Below are positions 39,510-41,632 of a DNA stretch of 41,632 nucleotides, in pieces; the first letter of the stretch is position 1, and every line of letters starts with the position of its first letter. Position numbers and translations under genes: made by a program. The notes beneath the pieces were generated by a model. The model saw only the letters and a program-made list of their open reading frames with translations, was not told the DNA's origin and ran no database searches. Origin of the DNA: JBDROX01 sp043809645 (GTDB lineage: Bacteria; Patescibacteriota; Patescibacteriia; Magasanikbacterales; UBA922); the NCBI GenBank assembly GCA_043809645.1, contig JBDROX010000034.1, positions 1-41,632 on the forward strand, in the 5' to 3' direction.

Positions 39510-41435
39510 ATGACTCCCACTCAAACAGTCCTAAATAAAATCTTCAAAAATCCTGAACAGGACCTTTTGATGTTTGATGATTTGTCCAAGATAAACATCT
39601 ATGAAAAGGATGAAGGAAAGTTCTACGTCAAAGCCATTTCAAAAATGGATGAAGAGAAGCTTGTCTACAATGCCAAGACAGGAAAATGTGCTCCTGAAGA
39701 AATCGTCCGACAGCTCTACCTCTTGAAGCTCACGAAGCACTACAAATACCCTAAGACCCTCATTGAACTTGAAAAGCACGTCAACTTTGGACGTGAAATA
39801 AAGCGTGCAGACATTGTGGTGTACCGACCAGATGGTATAACACCTAAAATCATCATTGAAGTAAAAGCTCCAAACCAAGAGAACGATGTACAGCAGTTGA
39901 AGTCATACTTGAATGCTGAGGGTGCTCCTGTAGGCGTTGCGGTAAATGGTAAGACACGGCTCATTCTCTACCGACCATACCCGAAGGACTTTGATGACAC
40001 ATTGGATGACATCCCTGCTTCAGATGAAGAGGTTGAGGATGTGCTTGCAAAACGAAAGACACTGAACGACCTGCGAGAGGATGACCTAAAAGAAACTATC
40101 AAAACACTTGAAGAGCTTGTGCTTGCGAACTCAGGACACGACAGCTTTGACGAAATCTTCAAACTTATCTACGCCAAGCTCTTCGATGAAAAAGAAGCGT
40201 TGAGCCGACCAAATCAAGAGCTTCATTTCAGAAAGAGCCCGACAGGAAAACCTGAAGAAACAAAACGTATCATTGATGAACTCTTTGAAGAAGCAAAAGC
40301 CGAGTGGTCCGATGTGTTTGAGCGTACCGACAAGATAAAACTCAGCCCTGAGCATCTTTCAGTGTGTGTTGGTGAGCTTCAAGATGTTCGCTTGTTTGGT
40401 GCAAACCTACGCATCATTGATGAAGCGTTTGAGTACCTACTTCCTGATGTTGCCAAAGGAAAGAAAGGTCAATACTTCACACCTCGTGTCGTGATTGATA
40501 TGTGTGTGCAGATGCTCAGTCCGCAAAAGCGAGAGTATGTCATAGATACAGCGTGCGGTAGTGCAGGTTTCTTGGTCCACGCTATGCAATACGTTTGGAA
40601 ACACCTACCTACACTTGAAGCACGAAAAGAATATGCAAGCAGGTATCTTTGGGGTATAGATTTTGATGAGAAATCAACCAAAATCAGCCGTGCCATTATG
40701 CTTATAGCAGGCGACGGCAAAAGTCATATTTTCAAATCATCATCGCTTGATACACGAGAATGGTCCGACCGCTTCAAGAGCGAACTCGCAGACCTAAATC
40801 TCGTGCAAGAGTTTGATGACTTTGAAACAAACCGACACAACCAAAGCACGCTTCAAAACCTCGGTTTTGACATCCTTCTTGCCAATCCGCCTTTTGCAGG
40901 CGAAATCAAAGAGAAGCATCTACTCGCTCAATATGTGCTTGGAAAAAACGCTAAAGGAAAACTTCAAAACAAAGTAGAGCGACACTTGCTCTTCATTGAA
41001 CGCAATCTTGATTTTATAAAGGCAGGCGGTCGTTTAGCGGTCGTATTGCCACAAGGTATCTTCAACAATACAAGTCAAGATTATGTGCGAAAACACATAA
41101 TGCAAAAAGCACGCATCCTTGCGGTTGGAGGGCTTCACGGAAACTCTTTCAAACCGCACACAGGCACAAAGACATCAATCCTCTTCTTACAGAAATGGGC
41201 TGAAGAGGACCTTGATGCACAAGGAAATCCAACTGTTGCCGACTATCCGATTTTCTTTGCAACACAAAAGCAATCATTCAAAGACAACAGTGGAAACTAT
41301 ATCTTTGAGAAGGATGCAGAGGGTCAAGTTGTAAAAGATGAGGACGGTAATCCAAAGTATCTAAGCGACCTTGATGAAATCGCTGAAGCGTTTTTAGCTT
41401 GGGGCAAAGAGCAAGGTCTAAGTTTTTTGAAATAA
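39510..41435 (+). CDS. hsdM: Type I restriction-modification N6-adenine methyltransferase with HsdR-N-like domain
   Basis: 641 residues. The N-terminal ~190 residues carry a restriction-enzyme HSDR_N-like fold: RADIVVYRPDG, IIIEVKAPNQ (near residues 114-123), then QLKSYLNAEGAPVGVAVNGK. From residue ~310 the N6 methyltransferase domain has KKGQYFTPRVVIDMCVQML, DTACGSAGFLVHAM (SAM site) and the catalytic ANPPFAG (near residue 458). HsdM methylates one adenine per strand of a bipartite site specified by HsdS, whose gene follows after 2 bp. The nuclease-like N-terminus is usual in HsdR, so this may be a fused or single-chain design; an hsdR could also lie beyond the window. Confidence 0.88.
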   Translation: MTPTQTVLNKIFKNPEQDLLMFDDLSKINIYEKDEGKFYVKAISKMDEEKLVYNAKTGKCAPEEIVRQLYLLKLTKHYKYPKTLIELEKHVNFGREIKRADIVVYRPDGITPKIIIEVKAPNQENDVQQLKSYLNAEGAPVGVAVNGKTRLILYRPYPKDFDDTLDDIPASDEEVEDVLAKRKTLNDLREDDLKETIKTLEELVLANSGHDSFDEIFKLIYAKLFDEKEALSRPNQELHFRKSPTGKPEETKRIIDELFEEAKAEWSDVFERTDKIKLSPEHLSVCVGELQDVRLFGANLRIIDEAFEYLLPDVAKGKKGQYFTPRVVIDMCVQMLSPQKREYVIDTACGSAGFLVHAMQYVWKHLPTLEARKEYASRYLWGIDFDEKSTKISRAIMLIAGDGKSHIFKSSSLDTREWSDRFKSELADLNLVQEFDDFETNRHNQSTLQNLGFDILLANPPFAGEIKEKHLLAQYVLGKNAKGKLQNKVERHLLFIERNLDFIKAGGRLAVVLPQGIFNNTSQDYVRKHIMQKARILAVGGLHGNSFKPHTGTKTSILFLQKWAEEDLDAQGNPTVADYPIFFATQKQSFKDNSGNYIFEKDAEGQVVKDEDGNPKYLSDLDEIAEAFLAWGKEQGLSFLK

Positions 41436-41437
41436 CT

Positions 41438-41632
41438 ATGTCTTGGCAAACGATTGTAAAAGAAAATAACCTTGAGGTAGCTGTCATAGACACAAAACAG
41501 TTGCTTATTGATAATCCAAACACTCGTATAGACAGTGATTTTTTTCGTAGGTCTTTTCTGCAAGACAATGAAACAATAAAAGCAAAAAAATGGGCTTATC
41601 TTGGTGATGTCTCAAAATCAATCATCAACTTT
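41438..41632 (+). CDS. hsdS: Type I restriction specificity subunit HsdS, 3' end outside window
   Basis: 65 codons are visible (MSWQTIVKENNLEVAVIDTK onward), open to the window end. KAKKWAYLGDVSKSIINF resembles the beginning of an HsdS target-recognition domain (W..LGDV pattern). Position directly after hsdM supports the call. No active frameshift is seen in the visible part. Confidence 0.7.
   Translation, partial: MSWQTIVKENNLEVAVIDTKQLLIDNPNTRIDSDFFRRSFLQDNETIKAKKWAYLGDVSKSIINF

Noticed and set aside
1..41632. CRISPR array
   Set aside because: No regularly spaced direct repeats were seen; the repeats found are tandem units, palindromes or a single pair.
1..41632. Alternative genetic code (TGA as Gly)
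   Set aside because: Genes keep normal lengths with TGA as a stop, and several ORFs end in TGA.

Overview
The window looks like part of a Candidate Phyla Radiation (Patescibacteria) chromosome; I cannot place it to a class. The support is a moderately AT-rich, compact gene set with an archaeal-type UMP kinase, a bacterial Elp3, a DPM1-like glycosyltransferase, RNase Y, a K+-independent-type membrane pyrophosphatase, a CPR-style IF-2 and a tRNA-Glu without encoded CCA. TGA acts as a stop codon, so the Gracilibacteria code does not apply. Most ordinary genes lack a Shine-Dalgarno sequence, and several have a -10 box only 6-8 nt before the start codon.

Layout. 1-4 kb: a truncated conjugation-type ATPase, then a divergent Trm9-like methyltransferase/Elp3 pair (probable wobble-uridine modification). 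4-9.7 kb: a small GC-rich gene, a GGDEF protein, NUDIX, glyA-tsaE, a phospholipase-D-family synthase and a polyprenol-mannose synthase-like enzyme. 9.7-17.2 kb, mostly minus strand: rarA, queH, archaeal-type pyrH, small membrane proteins, a decayed mutY, an L,D-transpeptidase, and a ComEC whose hydrolase domain is a separate gene, with an opposing GC-rich gene between the two. 17.2-30 kb: a leucyl-tRNA synthetase carrying an inserted alpha/beta-hydrolase, an inositol-monophosphatase-type enzyme, an ECF sigma factor, glutamate dehydrogenase, a DUF4349 protein, infB-trxA, a third GC-rich gene, hppA and a methyltransferase. 30-33.4 kb: truB, RNase Y, HU and tRNA-Glu.

From the 3' end of tRNA-Glu the window becomes accessory DNA. 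An imperfect direct repeat of about 74 bp lies at 33398-33471 and again at 35893-35965. Between the copies is a diversity-generating retroelement (DGR)-like module: a GC-rich target gene with a candidate variable region followed by a hairpin, a convergent Avd-type four-helix-bundle gene, and a DGR-class reverse transcriptase. I found no template repeat in the window. Beyond it lie an XRE/ImmA regulatory pair, a phage/plasmid II/X-type replication initiator, a YopX-like protein and a type I restriction-modification system that runs off the end, which together suggest an integrated replicon or defence island.

The observations most worth following are the DGR-like module with no visible template, the LeuRS-hydrolase fusion, the set of GC-rich genes with strong ribosome-binding sites that contrast with the rest of the window, short repeats inserted in frame inside conserved housekeeping genes, and the Elp3/Trm9-like gene pair.
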